Assembly (NCBI GenBank): GCA_903970275.1
Contig: CAJCIA010000036.1
Span: forward strand, 1-36,665
Origin: Betaproteobacteria bacterium
GTDB lineage: Bacteria; Verrucomicrobiota; Verrucomicrobiia; Methylacidiphilales; UBA1321
Reading direction: 5' to 3'
DNA length: 36,665 bases
Shown: piece after piece, positions 1-9,700 of the stretch
How the letters are laid out: each line of letters opens with the position of its first letter
How positions within the stretch are numbered: position 1 is the first letter of the stretch
Notes under the pieces: model-generated
Told to the model about the DNA's origin: nothing
Databases searched by the model: none
What the model saw: only the letters and a program-made list of their open reading frames with translations
Program-made: the position numbers and the translations under genes

Positions 1-1700
1 GATTTCTTCTCCTGGCCGTGGTGATGTTGGCCGGCACCGCGGTCGGGCAAGCCGAGAACCTTCCGCCGCCCCTGCCGGCCCAGGCACTCTCCGATCGTTG
101 GGCGGCGGCGGCTTTCTTTTCGCAGGGCGTCCTCCCCGCGCCCTTTTCCTTTCGCTATGGCGACAAGGGAACGGGTGACTTTCTCGGCACGTGGGTGAAG
201 GAGCAGACGCAGCGTCCGCTCGATGCCCAGCGGCTGGAGCAAACCATTACATTCACCGATCCGGCCAACATCCTGCAGGTCCGCTGCGTGGCGGTGCAGT
301 ATCGCGATTTCCCCGTTCTCGAATGGACGCTGTCCTTCAAAAACGTGGGCGCGGTGGATACCCGAATCATCTCCAACGTGCAGGCGATCGATGCGGCATT
401 TCCCGTCGATCCCAATGTGAACTCGAATCAGCTGCATTACTTCAACGACGGCGGCTCGTCCTCACCCTACGCGCCGTTTGTCGCGGCGCTCACCACGCCG
501 CAGACGTTCCGGTCGGACGATCCCGCGCCGGATCGCTGGCTGCCCTACTTTAACCTGGACGGCGATTCGCAGGGCGTGAGCTTCGCCCTCGGCTGGCCGG
601 GCCGCTGGCAGGTTTCCTTCAAGGGCAATGCGGGCACGGGCTGGCAGGTCACGGGCGGGCTGCAGGAAACCCGGTTCCTCCTGCATCCCGGCGAGGAGGT
701 ACGCGGGCCTCTCGTGGCACTGCTCTTTTGGCAAGGCGGCGACTGGCTCGACGGCCAGAACCTGTGGCGGCGCTGGATGCTCGCGCACAACCTGCCCAAG
801 GGACCGGGTGGCCAGCCCCTGCCCCCCCGGTTGATCGGCACGGCGCCCGGCAACTCGGCCGTCAACGCACCGGCGCTGAGCTCCCTGCGGTTGGACGCCT
901 GGTTGTTGAATGGCGACGCATCGCAGCTCAGCGGCGCCGTGGGCGATTTTCTGCGCACGCAGCATCTCCAACCTGTCGTTCCCCTCCCAGCCCCGGTGTC
1001 GGAACCGGACTCCGCCAATCGACCAGGTGTTTCCGAAATGAGGAGCGTGGCCGCAACCTTCGCCAGCGATGCGACTTTCCAGCGGAGCTATGCGACTTGG
1101 CCCGGCGTCTCCTTTGCGCACGCGCAGCCGCAGTACGATCTTCTCTCCCTACGCACGGGTTTGTCACTCGCGCCCAACGGCCCGGAAACGCCGCTGATGC
1201 AGCAGGCCCGGCTGGCCACGCTCAGCCTGTGGGACCCCGCTGCGGGCGGATTTGTCCAATCCTCAGCTCCCTACGCGTTCCGCAGCGGCGCGATCGGGCA
1301 AAGCCTGATGGCTCAGGACATGACGCGGCAGGATGCGTCGCCCGGCAAACTGAGCGACCTCGTTCACCGGTGGCGCGTGGTAGCGCCGCTCTTCGCGGGC
1401 GACTTTTATCCCCTCACCGCCTACTCCGCGGCGGAAACAAGCTGGCTGGCATGGCAATTCAACGACCCGCAGAAAGGTCTCGGCGTGATCCAGGCCTTCC
1501 GGCGCGCGCAGTGTCCCGGCGCCACTTTGAAGGTGAATCTCCGCGGGCTGGACGCGGGTGCGACCTATGAGCTCACCGACGTGGATCGGAACAAGACGGA
1601 CCGCTTGACCGGCGCGCAGCTGATTCAGGATGGATACACTCTGACGTCCAGCCATCCGACCGACGCGCCGCTTGTGCAATACGCCAAGGTCCAACCGTAG
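1..1700 (+). CDS. Secreted GH36-like protein with degenerate catalytic barrel (5' truncated)
   Basis: The frame is open to the left edge. Codons before the first GTG/ATG encode FLLLAVV, so the start lies outside the window and the visible N-terminus is a signal peptide probably cut after GQA. The next ~250 residues resemble the N-terminal beta domain of GH36-type alpha-galactosidases (GDFLGTW, RCVAVQYRDFPVLEWTL, LHPGEEVRGPL, NLWRRWMLAHNLP). The end resembles the family's C-terminal part (FAGDFYPLTAYS, then RRAQCPGATLKVNLRGLDAG). The barrel between them is much shortened. LRLDAWLLNGDAS (about 887-925) sits where the family has a LDYWWMDAGWY-like strand. I cannot find the nucleophile Asp segment, the CASGG segment or the acid/base Asp. 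It is probably a non-hydrolytic carbohydrate-binding relative. Family placement is by motif memory and is fairly sure; loss of activity is inference. Confidence 0.7.
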   Translation, partial: FLLLAVVMLAGTAVGQAENLPPPLPAQALSDRWAAAAFFSQGVLPAPFSFRYGDKGTGDFLGTWVKEQTQRPLDAQRLEQTITFTDPANILQVRCVAVQYRDFPVLEWTLSFKNVGAVDTRIISNVQAIDAAFPVDPNVNSNQLHYFNDGGSSSPYAPFVAALTTPQTFRSDDPAPDRWLPYFNLDGDSQGVSFALGWPGRWQVSFKGNAGTGWQVTGGLQETRFLLHPGEEVRGPLVALLFWQGGDWLDGQNLWRRWMLAHNLPKGPGGQPLPPRLIGTAPGNSAVNAPALSSLRLDAWLLNGDASQLSGAVGDFLRTQHLQPVVPLPAPVSEPDSANRPGVSEMRSVAATFASDATFQRSYATWPGVSFAHAQPQYDLLSLRTGLSLAPNGPETPLMQQARLATLSLWDPAAGGFVQSSAPYAFRSGAIGQSLMAQDMTRQDASPGKLSDLVHRWRVVAPLFAGDFYPLTAYSAAETSWLAWQFNDPQKGLGVIQAFRRAQCPGATLKVNLRGLDAGATYELTDVDRNKTDRLTGAQLIQDGYTLTSSHPTDAPLVQYAKVQP

Positions 1701-1747
1701 TAAATAACCGGGCGCTGAAAAATCCAGAAGATTACGATCTTGAAGGA

Positions 1748-1776
1748 TTGACACGGGAAGTGGAATTACCTCCAAT
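1748..1776 (+). promoter_or_regulatory. Candidate sigma70-type promoter for the PEP-CTERM gene
   Basis: A perfect TTGACA (1748-1753) is followed after 17 bases by TCCAAT (1771-1776), which matches the -10 consensus at 4 of 6 positions but lacks the critical second A. It lies about 50 bases before the GTG at 1827, in a 126-base gap with no other visible feature. Plausible, not proven. Confidence 0.3.
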
Positions 1777-1826
1777 GAGTCACAAGCCTATCGAAACGGT
1801 GTTGAGATCCAATCATTCGCCGCCCT

Positions 1827-2624
1827 GTGAAATACGTTTTTTTCACCCCTCTGGTTGGATTGATTCTGACGACAACGATGACGTTCGCGGATTCGACTGC
1901 GATCATCCCCGTCGAGCTGGATAACTCCGGCTTTTCCGTCGATGCCATTTGGGAGCTGGGTGGCAATTACACCTCGGATCTCTCCGGCACTGGGACAACA
2001 TCGTCTTATGTGTTGGTAAGTACCAGTTATGCCGCGGCGAACCCGGATAGCTTCGATCCGGCTGGTGCCCTGCCCGACGATGGAATCATTACCACCGCGA
2101 ACGCGGTCTTTTGGTTGCAGCCTTATTCAGGGAATAACGTCCTTACCCTGAACGGCGACAAGGGGACGCTGACTTTGGCTCCCTCCGCGCAATCGTCCTA
2201 CAGCGAGATCAGCCTGCTTGTCAGCAGCCTATCATCAAGCAGGAGCAGCTCGACGCTCAGCGTCACGCTTAACTATACCAATGGGCCGTCGATTTCTCTA
2301 ACGGATCCGAATCCGCCCACTGTGCCGATCTTGACGGGCCCGCCCAATAGCGACGGCTCGACCGCGATCACCCTGACGTCCTATGAAAATGGGGGCAACC
2401 CCGTCACGGGCGCGCCGATTTATCTCGATGAATATGATTTCCCTGTCTCCGCTCCGCCGGGCGAGATCCTCCAGTCGGTAACGATCGATCCCGGCGTCGG
2501 GCAACTTCAGGTCTACGCTGTCAGCGGGGTGGATCCCACGCCGGAGCCGCCCACCTGGCTGCTGTTGCTCACATCCTTGGGTGTATTTGCAGGATGGGTG
2601 CGCCGGGCGCGACTTTCAGCTTGA
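1827..2624 (+). CDS. PEP-CTERM sorting-domain protein
   Basis: A 265-residue exported protein read from a GTG with a typical signal peptide (MKYVFFTPLVGLILTTTMTFA). The body is rich in Ser, Thr, Gly, Asn and Pro with no recognisable enzyme motif. The C-terminus has the three-part PEP-CTERM anchor: PEPPTW, a hydrophobic stretch (LLLLTSLGVFAGW) and a basic end (RRAR). In known systems this signal is processed by an exosortase and the protein goes to the envelope or extracellular matrix. No exosortase is visible here. The middle (SSLSSSRSSSTLS) looks low-complexity and less GC-rich than the neighbours. The function of the mature domain is unknown. The gene ends 19 bases before thiE, so the two may be co-transcribed. 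Confidence 0.75.
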   Translation: MKYVFFTPLVGLILTTTMTFADSTAIIPVELDNSGFSVDAIWELGGNYTSDLSGTGTTSSYVLVSTSYAAANPDSFDPAGALPDDGIITTANAVFWLQPYSGNNVLTLNGDKGTLTLAPSAQSSYSEISLLVSSLSSSRSSSTLSVTLNYTNGPSISLTDPNPPTVPILTGPPNSDGSTAITLTSYENGGNPVTGAPIYLDEYDFPVSAPPGEILQSVTIDPGVGQLQVYAVSGVDPTPEPPTWLLLLTSLGVFAGWVRRARLSA

Positions 2625-2643
2625 GTCAGGCCATCCTGTGGCC

Positions 2644-3300
2644 ATGACTTTATCCGAACGCCGGGTTGCGCTGGAACAGGCCCGCTTTTACGCCATCCTT
2701 GATACCGGTTACGTGGCACCGGACCGGCTTTTCGCCGTGGCCGCCGACATCGTCCAATGCGGAGCCGACATCCTGCAACTGCGGGCCAAGGGTTGGGCCC
2801 GGTCGGAGATCGTGCGCGTCGGCCAAGGCGTGCGGGAAATCCTCGATGGAGTGGCGCGACGCCCGCTCTTCATCCTCAACGATCACCCGGGCCTGGCGGA
2901 GGAGATCGGAGCGGATGGCGTCCACGTCGGCCAGGACGATCTGCCGGTCGGCACCGCGCGTGAACAAGCCGGCGACCAACGGTTGGTAGGCAAGTCGACC
3001 CACAGCCTCGATCAGGCCATGGCGGCCGAACGTGAGGGCGCGGACTACATCGGTGTCGGCCCGCTCTTTGCCACCCCGACCAAGCCTGATTACCTGCCCG
3101 TGGGATTGCAGCTCATCGCGCAGGTGGCGGAGCGCGTGCACGTGCCGCAGTTTTGCATCGGCGGAGTGAACGGGACCACGCTGCCGGAGGTTCTGGCCGC
3201 AGGCGCGCGCCGCGTGGTCATCGTCTCCGACCTCTTGCGGAGCACCGATATTCCCGCCTATGGCGCGCGCATTCGCGAGGCGCTGCAGCGTCGTGGGTGA
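2644..3300 (+). CDS. thiE: Thiamine-phosphate synthase
   Basis: A 218-residue TIM-barrel enzyme that joins the thiazole phosphate and the pyrimidine pyrophosphate (HMP-PP) to give thiamine monophosphate in the cytoplasm. Family motifs occur in order: QLRAKG near residue 40, FILNDHPGLAEEIGADGVHV, GQDDLP, the phosphate-binding GKSTHS, GADYIGVGPLFATPTKP, and FCIGGVNGTTLPEVLAAGA. Length is normal for ThiE. I chose the ATG at 2644 because the protein then begins MTLSERR just before the first strand; the frame can be extended upstream to 2581 but that overlaps the PEP-CTERM gene. No TPP riboswitch is recognisable upstream. No other thiamine gene is in the window, so this is a stand-alone thiE. Confidence 0.92.
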   Translation: MTLSERRVALEQARFYAILDTGYVAPDRLFAVAADIVQCGADILQLRAKGWARSEIVRVGQGVREILDGVARRPLFILNDHPGLAEEIGADGVHVGQDDLPVGTAREQAGDQRLVGKSTHSLDQAMAAEREGADYIGVGPLFATPTKPDYLPVGLQLIAQVAERVHVPQFCIGGVNGTTLPEVLAAGARRVVIVSDLLRSTDIPAYGARIREALQRRG

Positions 3301-3351
3301 GAGCGGGCGAATTCGCGGCCGCGGAAGATGCCGTATCTCTCGGCTGAAAGA

Positions 3352-3591
3352 TCAGCGGCGCGAGCGTTCTGGCAGCGGATGCGTGCGGCTTAGGCACACC
3401 GTGGCGCAGACGCCGCTGATGGAAAATCCCAGGATCAGCAGCCAGAAATTGACCGAGGCCAGCTCGACCGAGCGCACGCGCACCATCAGCAGGGTAAAGA
3501 TTAGCATCTGCACAATGCTGAGAAAGCCGGTCAGCCGCCCGGCCAGGAGCCACTGGGAGCGCACTTGATCTGGCGTGCGTTCGAAAGACAT
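3352..3591 (-). CDS. Small two-helix membrane protein
   Basis: A 79-residue protein with a polar, basic N-terminus (MSFERTPDQVRSQW). Two hydrophobic helices follow, about residues 18-40 (LTGFLSIVQMLIFTLLMV) and 47-66 (FWLLILGFSISGVCATVCL), then a short basic tail. No family is recognised. It converges on thiE (51-base gap) and diverges from the PfkB gene. The clean amphipathic layout supports a real gene, but a short ORF in high-GC DNA stays uncertain. Confidence 0.55.
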   Translation of the reverse strand: MSFERTPDQVRSQWLLAGRLTGFLSIVQMLIFTLLMVRVRSVELASVNFWLLILGFSISGVCATVCLSRTHPLPERSRR

Positions 3592-3704
3592 CGGTGGTCA
3601 GCATAAATGAATGGCGAACCGGAGGCGAGCCTGCTTTTGCGGAGCACGCGCGCTCGCACGTCGCCACGCTCGACAAGAGCGGGAGGGTTTGGCTGACTTA
3701 CGGG

Positions 3705-4604
3705 ATGCCGGTTCTTGTCGTAGGCTCCATCGCGCTCGATCACATTAAAACGCCGGTGGCGGAACATCGCCACCTGCTGGGCGGTTCGGCCTCGTATGCC
3801 GCAGTCGCCGCCAGCTTTTTCGGCCCGGTGCAACTGGTCGGGGTCGTGGGACACGATTTCCCCAAGGCGCACACGGCGCTTTTTGAGTCACGCTCGATCG
3901 ACCTGGAGGGCCTGGAAGTGGCCGACGGCGAGACCTTCGCCTGGACGGGCGAGTACGAGCTCAACATGAACAACCGGCGCACGCTCTCGGTCGCGCTCAA
4001 CGTCTTCGAGCATTTCGCTCCGAAGCTGCCCGAGGCGTATCGCGACACGCCCTATGTGCTCCTCGGCAACATCGCGCCATCGCTGCAGAAGAGTGTGCGC
4101 GCGCAGGTACGCAACCCGAAGTTTGTCGTGGCCGACACCATGGACCTGTGGATCGGCATGGCCCGCGCCGACCTGGTCGAGCTGATCAAGGAAATCGATA
4201 TGCTGATCCTCAACGACAGCGAGGCGCGGCAGTTCACCGAGGAGGACAACCTCATCCGCGCCGGGCGCAAGATTGCGACCATGGGCCCGCGCTATGTCGC
4301 CGTGAAAAAAGGCGAGCACGGCTGCCTGCTCTTCGGCAAGGAAGGTGAGTTCTTCAGCACCGGCGCCTTTCCGCTGGACGAGATTAAGGACCCGACAGGC
4401 GCGGGCGACTGCTTTGCCGGGGGAGTCATCGGCCATCTGGCGCAGACGGGAGACATCTCGTTCCCGAATCTCAAGGAAGCGATCATCCAGGGCACGCTGG
4501 TCGCCTCGTTTTGTGTTGAGGAATTCAGCCTGCGCCGGCTGGAGAAGCTGAGCGACGGTGAGATCGCCGCGCGGCGCAAGGCCTTTGGCTCGTACATCGC
4601 CTAA
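3705..4604 (+). CDS. PfkB-family carbohydrate/nucleoside kinase
   Basis: A 299-residue ribokinase-like kinase that transfers ATP gamma-phosphate to a sugar or nucleoside hydroxyl. It has the N-terminal GGSASYAAVAAS segment of the PfkB fold, a late-strand VAVKKGEHGCLLF, and the C-terminal signature DPTGAGDCFAGG. The signature contains the anion hole and the catalytic base Asp of GAGD. I start at ATG 3705 (MPVLVVGSIALD), the normal first strand; the frame stays open upstream to a GTG at 3594, but that extension has no family resemblance. The substrate cannot be read from the sequence. The gene lies 8 bases before the SUI1 gene, so the two are probably co-transcribed. Confidence 0.85.
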   Translation: MPVLVVGSIALDHIKTPVAEHRHLLGGSASYAAVAASFFGPVQLVGVVGHDFPKAHTALFESRSIDLEGLEVADGETFAWTGEYELNMNNRRTLSVALNVFEHFAPKLPEAYRDTPYVLLGNIAPSLQKSVRAQVRNPKFVVADTMDLWIGMARADLVELIKEIDMLILNDSEARQFTEEDNLIRAGRKIATMGPRYVAVKKGEHGCLLFGKEGEFFSTGAFPLDEIKDPTGAGDCFAGGVIGHLAQTGDISFPNLKEAIIQGTLVASFCVEEFSLRRLEKLSDGEIAARRKAFGSYIA

Positions 4605-4612
4605 GATCGGCC

Positions 4613-5038
4613 ATGAGCCGCGAGTCGCGCAAGAAAATCGACGTGGGCGGAGCTCTGGCGCCCGCACTGCAGAATCCTTTTGCCGCGCTTTCCGGCCTGG
4701 AGGCACTTCAAAATCTGCCGCCGGCGCCTGAGCCGCCCCAGCCCCTAGTCGCGCCGGCCGTGGCCAAACCGCCGCCGCGGTTTCGCGGGCGGCTCGTCCT
4801 GCGGCGTGAGACGAAGGAGCGCGGCGGCAAGACGGTGGTGGTGATCAGCGGCTTTGCCGAAGGCGTGCCCGGCGCGAACGCCGTGATGATTGCCGACCTG
4901 GCCAAGGAACTGAAGGGCAAGCTCGGTTGCGGCGGCACCTTCGACCGCCAGGAGATCACGCTGCAGGGCGACCGCGCCGTGGCCGTGGCCGCACTGCTGG
5001 AGCAGATCGGCTTCCACGTGCGCGGCGTGACGAGCTAA
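4613..5038 (+). CDS. SUI1/eIF1-family translation factor (YciH-like)
   Basis: A 141-residue protein. The first ~60 residues are a Pro/Ala-rich, probably disordered extension (PPAPEPPQP). The C-terminal ~80 residues form a SUI1 domain: GGKTVVVISGF, LAKELKGKLGCGGTF, EITLQGDRAVAVAALLEQIGF. In bacteria this YciH-type domain is thought to bind the small ribosomal subunit and affect initiation fidelity or stress translation, by analogy with eIF1. It follows the PfkB gene by 8 bases and converges on the membrane protein gene at 5062. Family is sure; cellular role is inferred. Confidence 0.85.
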   Translation: MSRESRKKIDVGGALAPALQNPFAALSGLEALQNLPPAPEPPQPLVAPAVAKPPPRFRGRLVLRRETKERGGKTVVVISGFAEGVPGANAVMIADLAKELKGKLGCGGTFDRQEITLQGDRAVAVAALLEQIGFHVRGVTS

Positions 5039-5061
5039 GCTTGTCGGCGCGTAAGCGTCTT

Positions 5062-6663
5062 CTACTTCCGGGCGAAGACCACGATGTCCGGGTAATCGGT
5101 CATCCGGTAGTGCTCGTAAATGTAGCCGCGCAGATTCGGCGGCATGAAGGTCATGTCGGCTATCCGGCTGAAGCCGCGGACAAAGATGCAAGTCGTGAAC
5201 TGCTCGTCGATAAAGCGCTGCACACGCGGATCGAACGGAGCGTCGTCGGGCAGCCAGCGCGACGGGCCCACGAGAAAATCTGACGAGACCAGGCCCATCG
5301 GATATTGCCCACCGAGATGCGACGAGGGCACCTTCTCCCACCACAAGGGAAGGCCTTTCGGAAACGGCTGATCGTAGGCCGCGTAGCCAAATTCCAGGCG
5401 CGGGCCAAAAAAGAATTTGGAGTGCGAGCTGGAGGCGGTGGGCGCTTGGACAACATGGCCGATTTGCTCGAGAACGCGGAACAACCGGTCCTCCGTCTCC
5501 AGTCCGCGGAAGAAGGCGGGGTCCTGGATGACGTGGGTCGGTGGGGTGCCCTCCCCGAACAGCCCGGCGCCCATGCTGAAAACCCGCGCGCGCGTGAGGC
5601 CGAAGGCGAGGCCGAGCCCAAGTAGAAACAGCGTGCAGATCAGGCCGATGGAGCCCCACAGATAAAGCGGCGGACGACGCTTCACCCCGGGTAGTGCCAG
5701 CGCTATCAGCATCAGCGGATAAAGTGTGTCGATCGTCTTGAAGTCGTTGTTGGTCGCGATCTGAATGCAGGACGTGACCAAGGCCATGCCCAACCAGAGC
5801 GTCAGGTCGCGCTTTCGGGCGGCATCGTCCTGCGCCCAGATGAGGCCCCCGGCGACCAGTGTGACAATGACGACCAGTTGAATACCGAGCAGGTGCTCGG
5901 CCGGCAGCGACGAGATCGCGCAATAGTAAGTCCACGATCCGGAGGAGACGCGGACGGAGAACTCTCGGAGCAACTGCAGATAGGCGAAGGGCGAGATGCG
6001 TAGAATCAGCAGGAGCAGTCCGTCCACCAGAGCAGCCCCGGCCAACGCGGCCAGGGCGGGTAGGCGCGTGGCGGGTCGCAGGAGAAGGATCACCACCAAA
6101 AAAAGGCATACCGGCGCAGCCGTGTTGATCTTGCTCAGCATCAGCAACGTCACCGCACAACCCAGCGAGGCGGCGTAGACCCGGTCCTTGGGCGCGCGGG
6201 CCAGTCCGTAGCCGGACAGCATCGCCAGGAGGGCGATCAGGTCGGTCGTCTGGTTGTACCACCACCAGGAGAGAGGCAGCAGCGTGACGCCTTGGAAGGC
6301 CACGGCGTAGAAAAGGGCCAGCCACGGTTGGCAACTGATGCGGCTCAGCAAAAGAAAGCTCCAGGTGAAGGAGAGCAGCGCAAACACGCAGAGGAGCCAG
6401 TTCAAGGAGGACCACGAGGCGCCTCCGACCACGAAGGCCAAACCCGGGGCGAGGAAGAACAGCGGAGGCAATGGATTAGGCAGGTCCAGATAGGGAATGC
6501 TGCCGTGCGCCACGGCCCAGGCCGTCAGCACCAGCGTGCCGCCATCCTGACCCCCGTAGTCGATGAAGCCGAAGTGGCGGTGCCACGCAAGCATGCCTAC
6601 AGCCAGAACCAGATAGGCAAGCGCCACGGGGCCACGTGCTTGCATCCGTTCGAGAAGCGACAC
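5062..6663 (-). CDS. Polytopic membrane protein, GT-C glycosyltransferase-like
   Basis: A 533-residue integral membrane protein with about ten hydrophobic helices in the first ~370 residues. A ~150-residue soluble C-terminal region is probably periplasmic. After the first helix comes a loop with DYGGQDGG, then PYLDLPNPLPPLFFL. This layout recalls GT-C/ArnT-type lipid-linked sugar transferases, where an acidic pair follows the first helix, but the canonical DE/DD pair is not evident. The C-terminal part (FFGPRLEFGYAAYDQPFPKG, CIFVRGFSRIADM) is unknown to me. It faces the SUI1 gene (23-base gap) and is divergent from the penicillin-binding protein gene. The membrane call is sure; the transferase call is tentative. 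Confidence 0.6.
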   Translation of the reverse strand: MSLLERMQARGPVALAYLVLAVGMLAWHRHFGFIDYGGQDGGTLVLTAWAVAHGSIPYLDLPNPLPPLFFLAPGLAFVVGGASWSSLNWLLCVFALLSFTWSFLLLSRISCQPWLALFYAVAFQGVTLLPLSWWWYNQTTDLIALLAMLSGYGLARAPKDRVYAASLGCAVTLLMLSKINTAAPVCLFLVVILLLRPATRLPALAALAGAALVDGLLLLILRISPFAYLQLLREFSVRVSSGSWTYYCAISSLPAEHLLGIQLVVIVTLVAGGLIWAQDDAARKRDLTLWLGMALVTSCIQIATNNDFKTIDTLYPLMLIALALPGVKRRPPLYLWGSIGLICTLFLLGLGLAFGLTRARVFSMGAGLFGEGTPPTHVIQDPAFFRGLETEDRLFRVLEQIGHVVQAPTASSSHSKFFFGPRLEFGYAAYDQPFPKGLPLWWEKVPSSHLGGQYPMGLVSSDFLVGPSRWLPDDAPFDPRVQRFIDEQFTTCIFVRGFSRIADMTFMPPNLRGYIYEHYRMTDYPDIVVFARK

Positions 6664-6757
6664 AGAAGGAGGTTATCGCTTCGATCCCTCCTGCCAAGCC
6701 GCCAATCCGGTCGGCGATTTTTCCGCACACGGCGCCGCTCTTATGCTATAAGCGTTT

Positions 6758-9700
6758 GTGACCAAACGCACCGATGGAGCGGCCACCGTGCGTTCCGGGG
6801 GTTCGATCGATGGGGCCGACGGTTCGGCCACCCGCGGCAAATCGGGGGCAAATCGACCCTCCGCACCCGCTCCGAAGCGCAAGCGCTCGTTCTGGCGCAA
6901 GCTGTGGATCTGGACGCAGGTCGGCGTGGCGGTCCTGGCCATCGCCGCGTCCATTGCGGCCTACTTCATCTATCAGCAGGCGCAGATTTACTACCAGCGG
7001 GCCGAGAAGATCGACCTGAACAAGCTGAACGACGTCAATGAGACGTCGGTCTTCCTCGACGTGAACGGCGAGGAACTGGGCCGCATCTTTGTCGAGGACC
7101 GCATCGTCCTCAAACCCGACCAGATTCCCGACCTGATGCGCAAGGCGGTGATGGCCGCGGAGGACCGGCGCTATTACGAGCACGGCGCGATCGATTACTG
7201 GGGCATCCTGCGCGCGCTGCGGGAGAACTTTGGCAAGAAGGGCCGCGTGCAGGGCGGCAGCACGATCGAGCAACAGCTGGCCAAGCACCTGATCGGCGAT
7301 TTCTCCCGCACGCTGGATCGCAAGTTCCTCGAGGCTTTCGTCGCCATGCGGCTGGAGCAGCACTACACGAAGGACGAGATTCTGAATTACTACCTGAACC
7401 GGATTTATTTCGGGAAGGGCTACTTCGGTGTCGAGTCGGCGGCCAAGGGCTACTTCGGCAAGGACGCGAGCCAGCTCAGCGTGGCCGAATGCGCGACCCT
7501 GGCGGGCATCATCCGCGCGCCGGTCAGCTCATCCCCACGGACCAACATCGGGCAGGCGCGCTCGCGGCGCGACCTGACGCTCTACCAGATGCGGCAGCAG
7601 GGCTTCATCACGCCGGAGGAATACCACCGCGCCATCGACACGCCCATTCGCGTAATTCCGGCCAAGCCCTCCGGCCTGCAGACCTTCGTCATGGCCCAGG
7701 CGGTGAAGGAAATGGAGCAGATCCTTTCCATCGAGGGCACGGAGGAAATGCCGCAGGGCCTGACGGTGCGGACCAACATCGACCTGCACCTGCAGCGCGC
7801 GGTGGAGGACCAGATGGCGCAGCATCTCAGCGCCATCGAGGACGCGGCGAATGCGACCAGTCCCGCCGCGGTGCCGGCGCTCAACCCCAAGATGCAGCCG
7901 GCGCGGCAGCCGCTGCAGGGCTCGGCCATCGTGGCCGATCTCGCCACCGGCCGGGTGCGCGCGTGGGTGGGCGGGCGCGACTTCCTCAAGAACCAGTTCG
8001 ACCACGTCTCCATGGCGCGGCGGGAAAACGGCGCGTTGCTACAGCCGGTCATCTACGGCCTGAGCTTCGACAAGCTGGGGCTTAATCCGGCGTCGATGAT
8101 CAATTCCTCGTACCTGGATTCCAGCGTGACCGCCTCGCCCGCCGACCTGGCCCTGGGCAATCCGAACACCGACCTGACGAAGCTCTTTCTCTCCGTGCAG
8201 GACGCCATGGCACTGGGCAATCGCGCGGCGGCTACGCGGGTTGGGCTACAACTCGGCCCGCAACAGGTGACGCAGTGGCTAAAAAGCGCGGGGGTGGAGG
8301 AGCGCATCCCCACGGGCAAGAGCAACGTCTTCAACCCGGAACCGATGACGCTGGGTGACATCGCCTCGCTCTACCAGGTGCTTGGCAACGACGGCATTCA
8401 CCGCAAGCTGAAGATCATCCAGTCCATCACCTCGCAGGACGGCCAGGTGCTCTACGACGACACCAAGTCGGACCATGACGAGGATGGTCACCTGCTGGAC
8501 ATCGTGGACGATGAGCAGCTCACGCTGACCCTGCAGAACGCGCTGCGTGTCGGCTTTGCCCGCACGCTCACGCACGACTACAACCTGCGCGCGCCGATCG
8601 CCGGCATGCCCGGTTACTCCGAGGGTTATCGGGATGCCTGGTTCGTCGGTTACACGCCCAAGCTGCTGGCGGGCGTTTGGGTCGGCTACGACAACTCGCA
8701 GCCGATTGGCTCAAAGGCGGTGGCGGTGCGTTCCGCCGTGCCGCTCTGGGGCGACATCATGCGCGAGGTGCTCGGCCGCACCAACGGCGGCTCGGCCTTC
8801 CCGGTGCCCGAATCGCTCACCAAGGTGGAGATTGACCGCGCGACCGGAGCGCTGCGCGGCCTGGCCGGGCTCGCCCCGGCGCCGGGCGACATCTTCGTTT
8901 ACCTAAAAAAAGACCAGCTGGACGCCGCCAGCCAGGCCGACCCGCAGCAAAAGATGCAGGCGCCGCAGCAGTGGTCGGACTGGCTCACCACCATGTTCAA
9001 CGACGCGGATGAGACCGGCCTTTCCGACGAGGAACTGACGCCGGGCGCGCAGGACAAGCGCTCCAACATTATTCCCGCGCTGGCGGAGTACAAGATGCCC
9101 GGCCTGCGCGGCAGCATCGTATCGGCGGACGGAACGGTTTATGCCACGATGCGCAATCAGCAGAACCTGGTGGTGAAGTGGCCGGCGGCGGGCGAGTCGA
9201 CCACGGACGCTGACATCGTGGCGTGGATGCGCGCGCGTTTCGACGAGGCGAAGAAGGCAATCGGCGCCGAGGTGACGATCAGCGACAAGGACCTGCTCGC
9301 GCAATATCAGACGCAGCGCTACCAGCCCTTCACGGTCGTTGAAGACATCACGCCCTACCAGGTCGACCAGATCCGCCAGGCGGGGCTTGAGGCGAAGGGC
9401 TTTGGCTTTGTCGGGACGCCCATCCGCATCTACCCGAAGGGAACCGATCTGGCGCATGTCATTGGCTACCTCTCCCGCGACCAGCAGCGGAACAGGGGCA
9501 AGTACCTGAGCGGCGATGTCATCTACGATCGCTACAAGGGCGCGGCGGGACTCGAGAAGGTTTTCGATGCCGACATGATCGGCAAGGAAGGCAGCTTCAT
9601 GATCTCCACCACACCGGATGGCTACGCGCGCTCGGCAGTGGTTTCCAAACCGCCGACCTACGGCGGCACGTTGCGCCTGACGATCGATTCCAAGATCCAG

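Noticed and set aside
2540-2643. TPP riboswitch before thiE
   Set aside because: The upstream bases are the coding end of the PEP-CTERM gene and a 19-base gap; no THI-box core was seen.
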